DNA of 63,542 nt from Nitrospira sp. (GCA_016788885.1 JAEURX010000005.1:1-63542); one strand, 5' to 3'; positions 8,041 through 16,740 are shown, counted from the first letter of the stretch. Notes: generated by a model from the letters alone, not told the origin. Numbers and translations: made by a program.

Positions 8041-8184
8041 ATGTCGTATTGTGGAAAATGCTCCGGGTATACCAAGCGATCTCGACGGCAGGGGCTGCTG
8101 GATTTCTTCTTCTTCCTGATCGGCTATTATCCGCATCGCTGTCTGCGATGTGGACGCCGATCCCATCTTCGTCAGCGGGTCTGA
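8041..8184 (+). CDS. Mini zinc-ribbon protein, copy 2 (47 aa)
   Basis: Exactly the same length as the copy at 7718-7861 and with the same cysteine spacing (YCGKC at 4/7, RCLRC at 34/37) and the same core LDFFFFLIGYYPHRC. The tail is strongly basic (GRRSHLRQRV), which could contact nucleic acid. The two copies are 179 bases apart and on the same strand, suggesting tandem duplication followed by divergence. It appears to be a stand-alone version of the ribbon fused to PilZ elsewhere in the window. Function unknown. The ribosome site is weak (GAGTGGG just upstream). Confidence 0.58.
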   Translation: MSYCGKCSGYTKRSRRQGLLDFFFFLIGYYPHRCLRCGRRSHLRQRV

Positions 8185-8321
8185 TTCTTCGCTCAGTTCA
8201 CATCCTCTTCGGTGGCTCGCGCGTCGGGACCCCTCCTCGTTGAGGACGGTTTCGATCGAGCCAGGCTGTGAGGCTGTCGGAATGTGCCGGACCATCCCAT
8301 GGTCAACATGCGGGTGCGTGC

Positions 8322-9197
8322 CTACAGGCTCTCATCATCGGAATCGCGTGCGGCAGGATCGTCAGGTCCATCCTCGGTTTTGAGAGACGAAAAATCAAAG
8401 AGCGTGCGATCCAGCAGTAACGAAGGGGCGATGTTGCCGAGTGCGGCGAACATGCTGTCGTTCGATCCTGGAAACCGCTGATTCCAGTCTTGCAGCATCT
8501 GCTTGACCTGTTTGCGTTTCAGGTCTTCCTGCGAGCCGCACAGATCACAAGGGATGATCGGAAATTGAAGCAGCTCGGCATAACGGGCCAGGTCGGCCTC
8601 CTTCACATACGCCAACGGGCGAATCACCACATGGCGGCCGCTCTTGGAGCGTAGCTTGGGGGGCATCGCTTTCATCTTGCCGGTAAACAGCAGATTCAAG
8701 AGGAGGGTTTCGAGAATATCATCGCGGTGGTGTCCCAGGGCAATCTTGGTGGCACGTAGTTCGGTGGCCAGCCGATAGAGGTGCCCGCGACGTAGGCGCG
8801 AGCACAGGGCGCAGGTGGTGTCGCCTTCTGGAATCAATCGCTTGACGATGGAGTATGTGTCGCGTGTTTCGATGTGAAACGGTACCCCGCGCTTGGTCAG
8901 ATAGTCAGGGAGCACGTGGGCGGGGAAGCCCGGCTGTTTCTGATCAAGATTGACGGCCACGATCTCAAATTCGATCGGTGCCCGGCTGCGAAGTGAGAGC
9001 AGAATCTCCAAGAGCCCGTAACTGTCTTTCCCGCCTGAAAGACAGACCATGACCTTGTCGCCGTCCTCGATCATCCGATAGTCGGCGACCGCCTGTCCGA
9101 CGAGGCGGCACAATCTGGTCTCCAGGCGTTCGAGTTCTTCGGGAGGTTTGGCTCGCCGTGGGGAGGGCGACGTCAGCGGAGTGATGAGGGGTTGCAT
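8322..9197 (-). CDS. ttcA: tRNA 2-thiocytidine biosynthesis protein TtcA
   Basis: 291 residues from the ATG at 9197. TtcA is an ATP-dependent PP-loop enzyme with a [4Fe-4S] cluster that thiolates cytidine 32 of some tRNAs. The PP-loop [14 protein letters not shown] is near residue 54. The TtcA CxxC motif is [10 protein letters not shown] and a second CDLC is followed by [12 protein letters not shown], as in the family. [17 protein letters not shown] is the second conserved ATP-site segment. The C-terminal 25 residues are acidic and variable. No strong ribosome site; an upstream in-frame ATG at 9260 would add 21 non-conserved residues. Confidence 0.93.
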   Translation of the reverse strand: MQPLITPLTSPSPRRAKPPEELERLETRLCRLVGQAVADYRMIEDGDKVMVCLSGGKDSYGLLEILLSLRSRAPIEFEIVAVNLDQKQPGFPAHVLPDYLTKRGVPFHIETRDTYSIVKRLIPEGDTTCALCSRLRRGHLYRLATELRATKIALGHHRDDILETLLLNLLFTGKMKAMPPKLRSKSGRHVVIRPLAYVKEADLARYAELLQFPIIPCDLCGSQEDLKRKQVKQMLQDWNQRFPGSNDSMFAALGNIAPSLLLDRTLFDFSSLKTEDGPDDPAARDSDDESL

Positions 9198-9369
9198 GGT
9201 TCGGCATTGTAGCGCAAGCGTGGCTGGGAATGGGATAGGGGGCAGCACCGAGGGTTTCACCCTAATCAGCAGCCATCCTTCCGTCCGAGCGGCCAGCGCA
9301 ATTTCCGCGAGCTGCTATAGTTGAAACAGGACAAATTGGCGTCGGACGAGGCTTTTTGGTGGCGGGACG

Positions 9370-10431
9370 ATGGGGCGAAGCGAGAAACAGCGACCACAGC
9401 GGGGCCTTCCGGCAACTCCTGCACCGGCATGGACGGAGTGGAACGACGAGCAACTTCTCGACCTTCGCATGTGCGATTTGGATCTACGGCTCGACGGCAC
9501 GTTTTATCAAGAGCCGATCGCACAGTTGTATCGCGAATTGGCCGCACGCCGGTTGCTGTTCCGGCCATATGTGTGGATTTCAGACGAGTGGTTCACCCCG
9601 GACGGCGTGCCGGGAATTGCCGTCCCCTTCTATCTCGCCCATCCGCGGCTCGCGAAGTTGGAAGCTAGTCAGATGCTGGAAGTGGAGGGAGGCACACACG
9701 ACTGGTGTATGCGCATCTTGCGTCACGAGGCCGGCCATGCGATTGAAAATGCTTTCCTGCTCCGTCGTCGTCGGCGGCGGCAGAAATTGTTCGGACGCTC
9801 CTCTCAGCCCTATCCTGAATACTATACGCCGCGGCCCTACAGCCGGAGTTTCGTGCGTCACCTGGATGTCTGGTACGCGCAAAGTCATCCCGATGAAGAT
9901 TTTGCCGAAACGTTCGCCGTGTGGCTCGATCCGCAGTCGTGCTGGCGCGAGCGGTATCGCGGATGGCCGGTGATGAAGAAGCTGGAGTTCATGGAGCGGC
10001 TCATGGGCGAGTTGGCCGAGGTGGCGCCAAGGGTGACCGGGCGGCAATTGCTGGATCCGCTGCCTCGCATCTACAAGACCTTGCGCGACCACTATGAGGA
10101 AAAACGGAAGCACTATGGGATCGGGCGCGCGTCATCCTATGACAGCGACCTGAAAAAGCTGTTTTCGGACCAGCCCGTCCATGTCAAGAATCTCAGCGCC
10201 GCCGAGTTTCTGTCTCGCACACGCAAGGAGATCCGCCGCCGCGTCGCAGAATGGACCGGTGAATATCAGTACACCATCGATCAGGTTCTGGAGAGCATGA
10301 TCGAACGATGCCACGCGTCGAAGTTGCATCTGACGCAGCCACGCGAGCAAGCCAAGCTCGATTTCGCGATCCTGCTGACGGTGCAGACCATGAACTATCT
10401 GCACAGCGGGAGGCACAAGGTAGCGTTATGA
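9370..10431 (+). CDS. Putative zinc metallopeptidase, paired with ATP-grasp ligase
   Basis: 353 residues. The zinc motif HEAGH lies in ILRHEAGHAIENAFLL, and a probable third ligand Glu is in HPDEDFAETFAVW, 60-70 residues later, the arrangement of gluzincin-like peptidases. An Arg-rich run (RRRRRR) follows the zinc helix. The N-terminus resembles a short basic leader without a signal peptide, so it is likely cytoplasmic. Its stop overlaps the start of the ATP-grasp gene by 4 bases (ATGA at 10428), so the two proteins are translationally coupled and probably act on the same molecule. The substrate cannot be told from sequence. Some annotations call similar proteins putative zinc-binding peptidases. 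Confidence 0.75.
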   Translation: MGRSEKQRPQRGLPATPAPAWTEWNDEQLLDLRMCDLDLRLDGTFYQEPIAQLYRELAARRLLFRPYVWISDEWFTPDGVPGIAVPFYLAHPRLAKLEASQMLEVEGGTHDWCMRILRHEAGHAIENAFLLRRRRRRQKLFGRSSQPYPEYYTPRPYSRSFVRHLDVWYAQSHPDEDFAETFAVWLDPQSCWRERYRGWPVMKKLEFMERLMGELAEVAPRVTGRQLLDPLPRIYKTLRDHYEEKRKHYGIGRASSYDSDLKKLFSDQPVHVKNLSAAEFLSRTRKEIRRRVAEWTGEYQYTIDQVLESMIERCHASKLHLTQPREQAKLDFAILLTVQTMNYLHSGRHKVAL

Positions 10432-11450
10432 AGCGATTGCGCGTGCTGGTGCTCATGCACAAGGATCTGGTTCCTCCGGAGCCGCTCAACGGTCAGAATC
10501 CGGAGGGCGCGGAATGGCGGACGGAATATGATGTCGTCTCAACATTGAAAAAGCTGGGCCACGACGTGCAGGCGCTCGGCGTGAAAAGTGATCTGGAAGT
10601 CATCCGCACAGCGGTGGAGGGATGGAAGCCGCACATTGCCTTCAACCTCTTAGAGGAATTCGACGGCCTGGCCGTCTACGACCAGAATGTCGTGTCCTAT
10701 CTGGAGTTGATGCGGATCCCCTACACCGGCTGCAATCCGCGCGGGCTCATGTTGGCCAGGGACAAGGCCTTGGCCAAACAGGTGATGTCCTACCATCGCA
10801 TCCCCTATCCGGAGTTCATGGTGGTGCCGTTACATCGGATGGTGCGGCGACCCAAGTATCTGTCCTTTCCGCTGATCGTGAAATCCATCACAGAGGAAGC
10901 GTCCTTGGGGATTTCGCAGGCGTCGATCGTGGACGACGATGAGAAGCTGCGCGAACGGGTGGCCTTCATCCATGACCATATCGGGACCGGAGCCCTCGTC
11001 GAGCGATACATCGAGGGGCGCGAACTCTACGTCGGTGTGATGGGCAATGCCCATCTGCAAGTCCTTCCGGTCTGGGAATTGGTGATGGACAAGATGCCGG
11101 ACGAGGCGCGACGCATCGCGACGCAACGTGTGAAGTGGAGTCGCAAATACCAGGACAAGTACGGCATCTGCTCCTGCGAGGCGAGGAATCTTCCGGACGG
11201 GGTCGCCGATCAGATTCAGCATCTCGCCAAGCGTGTCTATCGTGCATTGGGCTTGAGCGGCTATGCGCGCATCGACATGCGGATGGACAAAGACGGCAAT
11301 GTCTACGTCCTCGAAGCCAACCCCAATCCGCAAATCGCGAGCGGTGAAGATTTTGCCGACTCAGCCGAGAAAGCCGACCTGGCCTACAAAGATCTGCTGC
11401 AGGAATTGTTGCAGGTGGGGTTGCGATGGCGCCCCGCCCAAGCCGCGTAG
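10428..11450 (+). CDS. ATP-grasp ligase, D-Ala-D-Ala ligase-like
   Basis: 340 residues starting at ATG 10428 inside the stop of the metallopeptidase gene. The N-terminal domain (HKDLVPPE, VVSTLKKLGHDVQALG) and central IPYTGCNPRGLMLARDKALA match the D-alanine-D-alanine ligase fold. The ATP-grasp lid FPLIVKSITEEASLGIS and the C-terminal metal-binding EANPNPQIASGEDFADSA are intact. D-Ala-D-Ala ligases have VKP and EVNTxPG at these places; the altered EANPNPQ suggests a different amide- or peptide-forming substrate. Pairing with a peptidase suggests a make-and-trim or salvage pathway, but this is inference. A real Ddl for cell-wall synthesis is likely elsewhere. Confidence 0.82.
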   Translation: MKRLRVLVLMHKDLVPPEPLNGQNPEGAEWRTEYDVVSTLKKLGHDVQALGVKSDLEVIRTAVEGWKPHIAFNLLEEFDGLAVYDQNVVSYLELMRIPYTGCNPRGLMLARDKALAKQVMSYHRIPYPEFMVVPLHRMVRRPKYLSFPLIVKSITEEASLGISQASIVDDDEKLRERVAFIHDHIGTGALVERYIEGRELYVGVMGNAHLQVLPVWELVMDKMPDEARRIATQRVKWSRKYQDKYGICSCEARNLPDGVADQIQHLAKRVYRALGLSGYARIDMRMDKDGNVYVLEANPNPQIASGEDFADSAEKADLAYKDLLQELLQVGLRWRPAQAA

Positions 11451-11571
11451 CGGATGTTGAAACGGGCTTGCGGCTGCGTTCTCGCTTCGTTCAGTCCCTC
11501 AACGTACTGCGCAAGTACGCTTCGGTCCTTCACTCGCTGCGGCCTTGCCGTCAGGCCCGTTTGACCATCCG
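11451..11571. repeat. Palindromic intergenic repeat, copy 1
   Basis: Outer arms at 11451-11467 and 11555-11571 pair at 15 of 17 positions (hand count). The interior carries GGCTGCGTTCTCGCTTCG, a small inner palindrome GTACTGCGCAAGTAC, and CTCGCTGCGGCCTTGC. The same inner plan, a GTAC-containing mini-palindrome followed by a GCTGCGGCCTTGC-like tail, recurs at 12894-13001. The RNA would fold into a long branched hairpin. It begins directly after the ATP-grasp stop. Confidence 0.6.
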
Positions 11572-11598
11572 CGAGAGCAGCCGCTGAAACGTCTCCCC

Positions 11599-11672
11599 AG
11601 CTGCGTTCTCGTTTCGCTCCAGTCCTCGACGTACGTCACGCAGTACGCCTCGGGCTCTCGCTCAAACCTCTG
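11599..11672. repeat. Palindromic intergenic repeat, partial copy
   Basis: AGCTGCGTTCTCGTTTCGCT and the following GTCCTCGACGTACGTCACG repeat the interior of the element at 11451-11571 with a few changes, and GTAC...GTAC again forms a small stem. It lacks clear outer arms, so it looks like a decayed second copy in tandem with the first. Confidence 0.5.
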
Positions 11673-11704
11673 AACATGATCAACGCACTATCGGGAGGGT
11701 GAGT

Positions 11705-12256
11705 CTACGGTCCCCAGCGGATGCCGAAGAGCAGCGCCACGCTGGTGTTGTCGTTCGGTACGGGCGGTGAGAGGGTGATGTGGTGCAAGTTCACCATGAG
11801 GGTCGTTGAGAACGCGATTTTGGGCCCGATCTGATATTCCAGGGACATGCCCAGCGGAATGAAATGGCTGGTGTCATTGCGATCGATCTTGGAAGGGCCG
11901 CTGCCCCGGTTCAGGTCGGCGTGCAGGATGCCCAAGCCGGCAAAGGGGACGATATTGAATCCGCCGTCGAGTCGGAGATGATATTTCGCCACGCCGGCGA
12001 CCCCGACCTGTGTCAGGTCACCCACTGGGGTGAAGAGCGCCAACCCGCCAAATGAAAAGTTCGGGTCCACGTAGTAATCGAGTCCGAAGCCAAGCGCAAA
12101 GGTCGTGTTGTTGGTCGTGCCGGTCCACAGACCCACGTCGGTCGTGAACCCCCAATGAGTTCCTTGCGATTCCGCAGATCTGGCCGGCGAGGACCAGACA
12201 CAACCAATGAACAGGAAGATGCAGAACAGAATCTGGATTCGTCGTAAAGGTGTCAT
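11705..12256 (-). CDS. Small outer-membrane beta-barrel protein
   Basis: 183 residues from the ATG at 12256. A signal peptide (ILFCIFLFIGCVWSSPARSAES) leads into alternating strands rich in Gly and aromatic residues: HWGFTTDVGLWTG, FALGFGLDYYVDP, NFSFGGLALFTPVGD, YHLRLDGGFNIVPFAGLGI, and a final SVALLFGIRWGP. This is the pattern of an 8-stranded OmpX/OmpW-like barrel. The usual terminal aromatic residue is replaced by a last GP after RW. No function known. It reads toward the palindromic repeats. Confidence 0.7.
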   Translation of the reverse strand: MTPLRRIQILFCIFLFIGCVWSSPARSAESQGTHWGFTTDVGLWTGTTNNTTFALGFGLDYYVDPNFSFGGLALFTPVGDLTQVGVAGVAKYHLRLDGGFNIVPFAGLGILHADLNRGSGPSKIDRNDTSHFIPLGMSLEYQIGPKIAFSTTLMVNLHHITLSPPVPNDNTSVALLFGIRWGP

Positions 12257-12399
12257 GGCGTCGGTCTCAATGTGAACGCGCAGGTTGTAGCATAGGCCAT
12301 TTCTGCGGACAAGCATACGTCGCGTGGTGGCGGCGCGATGTCTAGGGTTGTCAAGGTGCGCGGAGCTCCAGTATGCTGGGGCCTCTTGCGGGGGTGGGT

Positions 12400-12894
12400 A
12401 TGAAAAAAGAATCGATGACGCCGGCCGAAGCGGCAGACGCCTTGTATAAGCTGATTCCGCGTCGAATCACGGTTGAGACCTTGGGTGATTACGGGATTGA
12501 GGGCACGGAGGAGCAAGAGGATGCATTCACGCGGGAGATCCTGTCCTTCACACTTTATTGGGCGTCGGCAGCGATCAACGCGCATATTCCGCGGAAGTAT
12601 CGCGAGCTGTTGTTCCAGCGGGTGCTCGACCTGATTCGTGCGGATTGGGAGACCACGTATCGTCTGGGTGCGGTACCCTGGGACGAGTACCTTCTGGAAA
12701 TGGAAGCACGCCGCGCTCGATATGCCCCGGTGGGCGATTATGAAGGCGGGGCCATGGCAGCCTCCGAGGAAATTTCAGATGTGTTGGAGACCGAAGGGCT
12801 GATTCAAACGGAGGATCGGCCGAAGTTGCTGGTCTTGCTTCCCGACCTGGTGCCGCTGGACAAGTACCAGGAATTGCTCAGCCAGTGTGTGTAG
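12400..12894 (+). CDS. Hypothetical helical protein, 164 aa
   Basis: Starts at ATG 12400 (MKKESMTPAEAADALYKLIP) after a G-rich GGGGGTGGGT stretch; the earlier in-frame ATG at 12373 adds nine poor residues. The product is mostly helical and acidic, with a conserved-looking RREITVETL-type turn (PRRITVETLGDYG) and a tail PKLLVLLPDLVPLDKYQELL. No signal, no membrane segment, no family recognised. Its stop is the first base of the palindromic repeat at 12894. Confidence 0.6.
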   Translation: MKKESMTPAEAADALYKLIPRRITVETLGDYGIEGTEEQEDAFTREILSFTLYWASAAINAHIPRKYRELLFQRVLDLIRADWETTYRLGAVPWDEYLLEMEARRARYAPVGDYEGGAMAASEEISDVLETEGLIQTEDRPKLLVLLPDLVPLDKYQELLSQCV

Positions 12895-13001
12895 GCTGTT
12901 GAAAAAGCCCGCGCGCGGAGTTCGGAGGCTCAACGTACCCGGAGGGTACGCCTCACCTCTTCGCTGGCTGCGGCCTTGCTCGACGGCTTTTGTGAACAGC
13001 C
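12894..13001. repeat. Palindromic intergenic repeat, copy 2
   Basis: Outer arms GGCTGTTGAAAAAGCC and GGCTTTTGTGAACAGCC are nearly complementary. The interior has a perfect 6-bp mini-hairpin GTACCC-GGA-GGGTAC followed by CGCCTCACCTCTTCGCTGGC and TGCGGCCTTGC, matching the plan of the copy at 11451. Because it sits immediately after a stop codon and can fold as one long hairpin, it may also end transcription of the upstream gene. Confidence 0.6.
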
Positions 13002-13057
13002 CACGATTCATCCTAGGATGGGCTGCGGACGTCTGCGCGCGAGGGTGTCATGACCGG

Positions 13058-13663
13058 CTACAGATAGCGGTGTGACAGCACCTTGCCGCTGGTATCGAGT
13101 TCATACAAAAGCGGGGCGCCTGTCGGAATATTCAGCTCCAGGACCTGCTCTCGCGTCAGCTGTTCGAGTTGCATCACCAGCGCGCGCAGGCTGTTGCCGT
13201 GGGCGGCGATGAGGATGGTTTCTCCCTTGAGCACGAAGGGCTTGATGCGGCTGTCGTAGTAGGGGAGCACACGCTCGGCCGTATCTTTCAGGCTTTCCCC
13301 GCCGGGCGGCCGCACGTCATAACTCCGTCGCCAGATCTTCACCTGCTCATCGCCGAACTTCTTGGCCGTTTCGGCTTTGTTCAGCCCCTGCAACTCGCCG
13401 TACATCCGCTCGTTCAGGGCCTTGTCCTTTTCAATGGGGATAGCCGTCTGTCCGATGGCTTCGAGTACGAGCCGAAGCGTTTCGTTGGCACGAGCCAGCA
13501 CGGAGGAGAATGCGCGGTCGAACTTGAACTCCGCCAGTTTCTTCCCGGCCGCTTTGGCCTCTTCGATGCCCTTGGGGGAGAGTGGGACATCGACCCACCC
13601 GGTGAAGCGGTTTTCCAGATTCCACTGTGATTCGCCGTGACGGATTAGAACTAGTCTGCTCAT
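13058..13663 (-). CDS. gpmA: 2,3-bisphosphoglycerate-dependent phosphoglycerate mutase
   Basis: 201 residues from ATG 13663, with AAGGAG 10 bases upstream. It interconverts 3- and 2-phosphoglycerate in glycolysis and gluconeogenesis. The phospho-histidine motif [18 protein letters not shown] is at the start, followed by [30 protein letters not shown] and the second histidine in [15 protein letters not shown]. It is shorter than the E. coli enzyme (250 aa), lacking part of the C-terminal region, as in several other bacterial dPGMs of about 200 residues. The frame extends upstream, but those residues are not family-like. Confidence 0.92.
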   Translation of the reverse strand: MSRLVLIRHGESQWNLENRFTGWVDVPLSPKGIEEAKAAGKKLAEFKFDRAFSSVLARANETLRLVLEAIGQTAIPIEKDKALNERMYGELQGLNKAETAKKFGDEQVKIWRRSYDVRPPGGESLKDTAERVLPYYDSRIKPFVLKGETILIAAHGNSLRALVMQLEQLTREQVLELNIPTGAPLLYELDTSGKVLSHRYL

Positions 13664-13838
13664 GGTATCTCGTCTCCTTGTCCGAAGGGGGCTGAATCGA
13701 CAGGGTACGCGATTGCCCCTTGATCCTGTCAAGGTCTCCGGCTCGTTCGAGCTTGTGGCGGATGCGCCTTGTCGGTTGCATTCAGTGGTGGCAGTCAGTA
13801 CCATGCCGCCGATTTCTCCTCATGCGTGGAGCATCGCG

Positions 13839-14675
13839 ATGTCGACGGTTTCCCCCACAGACTGGTCTCAGTTGCAACAATGGTGGCAGGCGATGGGGCG
13901 TCGTCTGCAGGTCGAAGATCGCGTGGAGGCCTTTTTCCGTCGGGCGTTCGGGGTGAGCCAGGCGTTGGCTGGGGTGGTGCAGGTCGGCGGAGAGGTCGAG
14001 TACATTCTTTTCGTGTTGGTGCGGTACTGGATTCCAGTCGTACTGCCGCCGCCAGGCCGGGAACGGGCGTCCAAAGGAGATCCGGACTATTGGCTTGAGT
14101 CCGAGCAAATTCTGAAGGCAGCCGCCATCCGGTTGCGGGAACTCAAGCCGCTGATTGAACTGCTGACGGCGACGAATCCCCTGGGTGGTGGGGTGACGGA
14201 GCCCACGGTGTCCAGGCCGCCGATCGTGGAGGTTGAGTTGGCCAATATGCTGCAAGGAATTGCGGAGTCCGCCGGCAGTTATGGTGGGCCTGACTACACG
14301 TCGGTGATCAAGACCTTCGACCCGGTTCCGTTGCGGCAAACGCAGCCCTTCAAGCACAACAAGAAAAACAGTGCCGAACTGTGGGTGGTGTTCCTCCTGC
14401 GCGAACATTTCCGGAGTCTCGGGCTCGGTAAGGACCGGTACTGGCCCTTGGTGGCGGGATTATGCTCAGCGGCCGGCATTGCCAACCCCAGCGGGCAACC
14501 CTACGGGCCGGATGAGCTGAAGTCCTGGTGGCAAAAAAATTGGCCGCGCACCTATACGCAACTTGAGCAAACGCAGGCCACGCCTGATCTCAGCGGGGCG
14601 GCGTACCAACAGGATTTCGATTGGTTCGCCTCGTGGATCGAGTGGCAGCGTCGACGGCTGGTCGAGGAGGGCTAG
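13839..14675 (+). CDS. Hypothetical protein, 278 aa
   Basis: ATG 13839 is chosen because GTGGAG lies 7 bases upstream; the frame is open back to 13662, overlapping gpmA in a divergent arrangement. The protein (MSTVSPTDWSQLQQWWQAMG) is rich in Trp and helical segments, with one mildly hydrophobic stretch (VEYILFVLVRYWIPVVLPPP) that could be a buried helix. The C-terminal half (LWVVFLLREHFRSLGLGKDR and a closing WFASWIEWQRRRL) looks globular. I do not recognise a family. Confidence 0.6.
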   Translation: MSTVSPTDWSQLQQWWQAMGRRLQVEDRVEAFFRRAFGVSQALAGVVQVGGEVEYILFVLVRYWIPVVLPPPGRERASKGDPDYWLESEQILKAAAIRLRELKPLIELLTATNPLGGGVTEPTVSRPPIVEVELANMLQGIAESAGSYGGPDYTSVIKTFDPVPLRQTQPFKHNKKNSAELWVVFLLREHFRSLGLGKDRYWPLVAGLCSAAGIANPSGQPYGPDELKSWWQKNWPRTYTQLEQTQATPDLSGAAYQQDFDWFASWIEWQRRRLVEEG

Positions 14676-14703
14676 CTGGAGGCGCACCGATTCAGGGTGC
14701 GAA

Positions 14704-15348
14704 TTACACTTGGGTCAGGCTGGTCGGATGTGGTTTGGCGGGTGCCCCCTTCGGTCCGTCAGGCGGACCGTCCTTCAGCATGGTCACGACCAAGCCGATT
14801 TTCAGCACCAGCAGCCCGACTCCGACCCAGACGACGTAGGGCTGTACGCCACCCAATTCTCCCAACATCTGTTGTTTGCTCTCGTCGGCTCCGGCCCGCT
14901 GCCCTTTGATCTTGGCGAGTTGTTCCTTCGCGTGCCAGAAGTAGATGTAGTTGGCGCTGGCTCCCGCAATGATCCGCCAGACGATGTCGGCCGAGAGATC
15001 TTGCGTGATGTAGAACGCCATGGCGGGTCCGATGGCATAGATGAGCGCGTAGCCGTACATTTTCCGGTACAGGAACCAGAGAAACGGCTCGAAGACGAAG
15101 GCCGGCCAGTGCCAGGTCAGCGCGAATTGTGGACCGGAGGGGCCCGAAAACTTCTTGAACGTTTCGAGGTAGCGATCGGCGTTCGGGCCGATGAAGGCTT
15201 TCCACAGTTCCGTGTCCGTCAGGGGGCCGCTAGGCTGCTCCGGTTCAAGGACGGTCTCTCGGGGTTCGACGGTGAACGCTCCCCCGCATTGGTGACAAAA
15301 GCGGGCGTCGTCCCGGTTTTCTTGTCGGCACTGTGCGCAGGATTTCAT
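14704..15348 (-). CDS. Zinc-ribbon DUF2628-like membrane protein
   Basis: 214 residues. The N-terminus MKSCAQCRQENRDDARFCHQ has Cys at 4, 7, 18 and 21, a zinc-ribbon. Residues 55-140 match DUF2628: FALTWHWPAFVFEPFLWFLY, then a membrane segment YALIYAIGPAMAFYI, and NYIYFWHAKEQLAKIKGQ, where this family typically has a YxxHV/AxxxI motif. A second membrane helix VVWVGVGLLVLKIGLVVTML sits near the C-terminus. No function is established. It diverges from argD, whose start is 171 bases away. Confidence 0.75.
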   Translation of the reverse strand: MKSCAQCRQENRDDARFCHQCGGAFTVEPRETVLEPEQPSGPLTDTELWKAFIGPNADRYLETFKKFSGPSGPQFALTWHWPAFVFEPFLWFLYRKMYGYALIYAIGPAMAFYITQDLSADIVWRIIAGASANYIYFWHAKEQLAKIKGQRAGADESKQQMLGELGGVQPYVVWVGVGLLVLKIGLVVTMLKDGPPDGPKGAPAKPHPTSLTQV

Positions 15349-15518
15349 ACCGCCACCTTATCCCATCCGCCGTCTCTTCCCGTCAAGGGACACCTCCCGT
15401 GGAACGCCTCTGTCCAAACCGACGACCGCCGCGCCAGGAGCCGCGACAGGCGGTGGTTCGGTTGCTTTCACCTGGTTCGTATGATAGCTTCGCCGACTCA
15501 CGATGGGAGAGGTGTGCC

Positions 15519-16724
15519 ATGCCGACGGGCGAGTTGCGTCTCAATGCCGATCAGTACCTGATGAATACCTATACGCGCCAGCCGATTTCGATCGTGCGCG
15601 GGCGCGGGACGAAGGTCTATGACCTGGAGGGCCGGGAGTATATCGATTTCGTGGCCGGCATTGCGGTCAATGTGCTCGGGCATGGACATCCGGATCTCGT
15701 GTTGGCCATCCAAAAGCAGGCGCAGCACCTGATTCATACCTCGAACCTCTATTATACCGAGCCGCAAGTACGCCTGGCGCAGATGCTGGTGGAGCATTCG
15801 TTCGCGCAAAAGGTCTTTTTCTGCAACAGCGGCGCGGAAGCGAACGAAGCGGCCATCAAGCTGGCCCGCAAGTACTCCTACGACAAATACGGCGCTGATC
15901 GGTATGAGATCGTCACGATGACGAGTTCCTTTCACGGCCGCACGCTCGCCACGCTGACAGCCACAGGCCAGGACAAGGTCCACAAGGGATTTGCTCCGTT
16001 GATGCCGGGCTTTTCCTATGTGCCCTTCAATGATCTGCCGGCGGTCGAACGGGCCATCACACCCAAGACGGCTGCGGTCATGTTGGAACCGATTCAGGCT
16101 GAGGGCGGAGTCCATGTCGCCGATCGCGGCTATATGCAAGGCCTGCGGGAATTGTGTCGTGAACGGGACGTGCTGCTGATTTTCGACGAGGTGCAAACCG
16201 GCATCGGACGGACCGGGACCCTCTTCGGGTATGAACAGTTCGGGATGCAGCCCGACATCATGACGCTGGCCAAGGGGCTCGGCGGCGGCGTGCCGATCGG
16301 CGCCTGCCTGGCCACCGACAGTGTCGCTCGCGCCTTTGGCCCGGGAACGCATGCCTCGACATTCGGTGGCAACCCGCTGGCCTGTGCCGCGGCGCTGGCG
16401 GTGCTCCGCGTATTGTTGGAAGGGAAGATTCTCGATCAGGGGCGTCGGATGGGCGAGTGCCTGGCCAAGGGGCTGGCCACCTTGAAAGAGCGGCATCGCT
16501 GCGTCAAAGAGGTGCGGGGGCTCGGCTTGCTGCAAGGTATGGAGTTGGAGATTGACGGAAAAGCCGTCGTCGCCGACTGTCTGACGCGCGGGCTGCTGAT
16601 CAACTGCGTCGGCGATCGGGTCTTGCGCTTCGTGCCCTCGCTCATCATCACAGAGCGCGAAATTGATCGTCTGCTGGCCGCGCTGTCACAGATTTTTAGT
16701 CAACGAACCACCTCAACCCATTAA
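15519..16724 (+). CDS. argD: Acetylornithine aminotransferase
   Basis: 401 residues from ATG 15519, with GGGAGAGG 6 bases upstream. A class III PLP aminotransferase that makes N-acetylornithine from N-acetylglutamate 5-semialdehyde; many also serve as succinyl-DAP aminotransferase. Seen: CNSGAEANEAAIKLARKY, SSFHGRTLATLTATGQ, LLIFDEVQTGIGRTG (PLP-ring Asp) and the Schiff-base Lys in TLAKGLGGGVPIGA. First gene of the arg-lys cluster; argF starts 17 bases after its stop. With dapL present in the window, a DAP role is unlikely to be needed. Confidence 0.95.
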   Translation: MPTGELRLNADQYLMNTYTRQPISIVRGRGTKVYDLEGREYIDFVAGIAVNVLGHGHPDLVLAIQKQAQHLIHTSNLYYTEPQVRLAQMLVEHSFAQKVFFCNSGAEANEAAIKLARKYSYDKYGADRYEIVTMTSSFHGRTLATLTATGQDKVHKGFAPLMPGFSYVPFNDLPAVERAITPKTAAVMLEPIQAEGGVHVADRGYMQGLRELCRERDVLLIFDEVQTGIGRTGTLFGYEQFGMQPDIMTLAKGLGGGVPIGACLATDSVARAFGPGTHASTFGGNPLACAAALAVLRVLLEGKILDQGRRMGECLAKGLATLKERHRCVKEVRGLGLLQGMELEIDGKAVVADCLTRGLLINCVGDRVLRFVPSLIITEREIDRLLAALSQIFSQRTTSTH

Positions 16725-16740
16725 GCGAGTAGGGGCGCGT

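Noticed and set aside
10428-11450. Cell-wall D-alanine-D-alanine ligase (Ddl)
   Set aside because: The C-terminal metal motif is EANPNPQ rather than the Ddl form, and the gene is paired with a peptidase, so only the fold is claimed.
15498-16535. 345-codon minus-strand frame across argD
   Set aside because: Antisense shadow of a well-supported gene; His/Arg/Gln-rich.
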